The translations under genes were made by a program, and so were the position numbers. The notes below the pieces were generated by a model. That model did no database searches, was not told the origin of the DNA, and saw only the letters and a program-made list of their open reading frames with translations. From an uncultured Eubacteriales bacterium (GTDB lineage: Bacteria > Bacillota_A > Clostridia > Christensenellales > Aristaeellaceae), in contig CADBLV010000265.1 in the NCBI GenBank assembly GCA_902795555.1, forward strand, positions 1-7,806: a DNA stretch of 7,806 nucleotides, given 5' to 3'. Numbering within the stretch: the first letter of the stretch is position 1; each line of letters starts with the position of its first letter. This document shows, piece after piece, positions 6,349-7,806 of the stretch.

Positions 6349-6995
6349 TCACGATTGCCTATGACATGCGGGTCAGGGGAGAGCGTGTTTTCAGCGGGAC
6401 ATCCGAGCATGTTTTCCTGACCCGGGAAGGGAAATTTGCGAAAATGAAAAAGGTAATGCCGGACTTTTGCACGGCCGTGGAAAAGGCGATGAAGGATTCC
6501 CGGACCCGGACCATCTATCTGGCAGGGGGATGCTTCTGGGGCATGCAGAAGTTCTTTGACCAGTTTGACGGGATTCTTTCCACGGAGGTGGGCTATGCCA
6601 ATGGGCCGGATCAGGCGCCGACTTATCAGGATGTCTGCGCCAGCAGCGGTCATGCCGAAACCCTTCGGATCGACTATGATGAAACCGTGATTCCCCTGGA
6701 GAAGATTCTGGATTATTATTTCATGGTCATCGATCCGCTGTCCGTCAATCAGCAGGGTGAAGACCGCGGCATCCAATACCGGACTGGGATTTATTACGTG
6801 TCGGAAGACCAGCTGCCGGCGGTTCAAAGGGTTTGGGAACAGCAGGAGAAAAAAGCCGGCGCAAAACTGGCTGTGGAACTGGAACCGCTCCGGAATTTCT
6901 TCTCCGCGGAAGAATATCATCAGAAATATCTGGACAAAAATCCCGGCGGCTACTGCCATATTCCCGACAGGTATTTTTCTCTCGGAAAGTCATGA
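6342..6995 (+). CDS. msrA: Peptide methionine sulfoxide reductase MsrA with N-terminal extension
   Basis: MsrA reduces the S-epimer of methionine sulfoxide in proteins, using thioredoxin for recycling. Of 217 residues, ~57-210 are the MsrA domain. The motif GGCFWG has nucleophile Cys64. It is followed by TEVGYANG, PTYQDVCASSGHAE, the Q-G-x-D/E-x-G-x-Q-Y-R segment, EEYHQKYL and NPGGYCHI, whose Cys205 is the likely resolving cysteine. The C-terminal style is that of MsrA-MsrB fusions, but no MsrB domain follows. Residues 1-52 are not part of MsrA and resemble the second half of a hotdog acyl-CoA thioesterase (see findings). The ATG at 6342 overlaps the upstream stop and has no clear Shine-Dalgarno. 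Internal ATGs at 6444 and 6489 are preceded by purine-rich stretches and would give a shorter protein, so the start is uncertain. Confidence 0.93.
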   Translation: MVITIAYDMRVRGERVFSGTSEHVFLTREGKFAKMKKVMPDFCTAVEKAMKDSRTRTIYLAGGCFWGMQKFFDQFDGILSTEVGYANGPDQAPTYQDVCASSGHAETLRIDYDETVIPLEKILDYYFMVIDPLSVNQQGEDRGIQYRTGIYYVSEDQLPAVQRVWEQQEKKAGAKLAVELEPLRNFFSAEEYHQKYLDKNPGGYCHIPDRYFSLGKS

Positions 6996-7010
6996 GCGGG
7001 GCGGGGGAGA

Positions 7011-7015
7011 GGAGG
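7011..7015 (+). promoter_or_regulatory. Ribosome binding site for the secreted esterase
   Basis: GGAGG within a purine-rich run lies 9 bases before the ATG at 7025. It supports that start over the in-frame ATG at 7037 and lies in the 29-base gap after msrA, with no terminator between. Confidence 0.7.
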
Positions 7016-7024
7016 AACAGGGAC

Positions 7025-7806
7025 ATGCGAAAAGCGATGGCGTTTCTGATCATGTGTATCCTGATGACGGCCTGTGTTTGGGCCGGCGCGGAGGACGAGA
7101 ATCCTCTGATCGCGGATCAGATTCCTTCGGAATATTTGAAAGCGGTCGATAACGGCGGAACGGTCAGCAAAATCTCCTATCCATCCAGGGACTATACGGG
7201 AGATCAGGCGGAAGTGACCAAATTCGCTGTGGTCTATCTGCCGCCGGACTATGACCCTGACAGCCATTATGACCTGCTCATCCTTTGTCACGGCATCGGC
7301 GGGAATGAAAACGAATGGGGATTTATGAACCCTTTCTGCATTGGGAAGAACGTCGTGGATCACCTGATTCTGAACGGCGAAATCGGTCCGATGATCATCG
7401 TGATGCCCAACGGGCGCTCCACAGCTAATTATATGGACAGCAGCATGAACAACGCGGCGTCGTTCTATCCTTTCGGGAAGGAACTGCGGAATGATCTGAT
7501 TCCGTATATGGACGCGCATTACGCCACCTGCGGGGCGATGACACCGGGAGATCTTCCGGCCGGAAGGGATCACCGGGCCATGGCCGGCCTGTCGATGGGC
7601 GGGATGCAGACGATCAATATCGGGCTGTGTGAATGCCTGGATATCATATCAGCGTTCGGCGCATTCTCCGCCGCGCCGACTTCCTATACCTCCGCGGTCA
7701 TCGCGGCGAAACTGGCAGCCTTTCCGGAGAAACCCATCCGCTATTTCTATAATATCTGCGGAACGGAGGACAGCATCGCCTACGATTCCGCGTCGAAGGC
7801 GGCCAA
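7025..7806 (+). CDS. Secreted alpha/beta-hydrolase esterase, CE1/esterase D-like (3' truncated by window)
   Basis: The frame runs off the window after 260 codons. Residues 1-~22 are a signal sequence (MRK then a hydrophobic core) ending WAGA before ED. A Cys at 17 preceded by MTA is a weak lipobox, so lipoprotein processing is possible. The mature part starts with the CE1/feruloyl-esterase-like pattern: VVYLPPDYDPDSHYDLLILCHGIGG (the HGIGG oxyanion-hole region), then an NGR loop, then the nucleophile elbow GLSMGG with Ser190. A later CGTEDS contains the probable acid; the catalytic His lies beyond the end. Members of this family hydrolyse feruloyl, acetyl or other esters on polysaccharides, or S-formylglutathione. 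The signal peptide favours an extracellular carbohydrate ester. The substrate cannot be told from the sequence. Confidence 0.85.
   Translation, partial: MRKAMAFLIMCILMTACVWAGAEDENPLIADQIPSEYLKAVDNGGTVSKISYPSRDYTGDQAEVTKFAVVYLPPDYDPDSHYDLLILCHGIGGNENEWGFMNPFCIGKNVVDHLILNGEIGPMIIVMPNGRSTANYMDSSMNNAASFYPFGKELRNDLIPYMDAHYATCGAMTPGDLPAGRDHRAMAGLSMGGMQTINIGLCECLDIISAFGAFSAAPTSYTSAVIAAKLAAFPEKPIRYFYNICGTEDSIAYDSASKAA

Overview
All genes in the window read rightward on the + strand. The DNA is GC-rich by eye, with compact gene packing, strong purine-rich ribosome binding sites and overlapping start/stop codons. The tsaE-tsaB-rimI order matches the ydiB-ydiC-ydiD arrangement of Bacillota. The secreted envelope-type proteins, the MsrA style and the pRiA4b ORF-3 protein fit a high-GC anaerobic Clostridia-type bacterium, possibly from a gut or rumen. 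This placement is inference; no rRNA or marker gene is present to settle it.

Positions 1-1726 hold the tail of an unidentified gene followed by a tightly coupled housekeeping block: tsaE (t6A synthesis ATPase), tsaB (t6A synthesis scaffold) and rimI (protein N-acetyltransferase). They overlap by 4 and 8 bases. The usual fourth member, tsaD, does not follow.

Positions 1800-4457 encode a large secreted protein of about 885 residues and the most unusual object here. In order it has a signal peptide, a discoidin-like (F5/8 type C) domain, a PIG-L/LmbE-type zinc deacetylase domain, a low-complexity linker built from two different DNA tandem repeats (72-bp and 18-bp units), and a C-terminal NAGPA-type phosphodiester glycosidase domain. 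A deacetylase acting on N-acetylglucosamine-type sugars and an enzyme that cleaves sugar-1-phosphodiesters in one secreted chain suggest coupled processing of an envelope or extracellular glycan.

Positions 4458-4629 are noncoding and carry a tandem 51-bp repeat whose first copy includes the stop codon of the preceding gene. Positions 4630-6348 encode a 572-residue multidomain protein ending in a pRiA4b ORF-3 (IS1096 passenger TnpR-like) domain, with a Lys-rich linker and an Asp/Glu tail. Its stop overlaps the start of an msrA gene (6342-6995). The first ~50 residues of that msrA product look like the C-terminal half of a hotdog-fold acyl-CoA thioesterase, so the locus may record a fusion or a truncation. 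The window closes inside a secreted alpha/beta-hydrolase esterase (from 7025).

The short spacings suggest one or a few long transcripts. I saw no convincing promoter, rho-independent terminator, tRNA, rRNA, CRISPR array or transposase.
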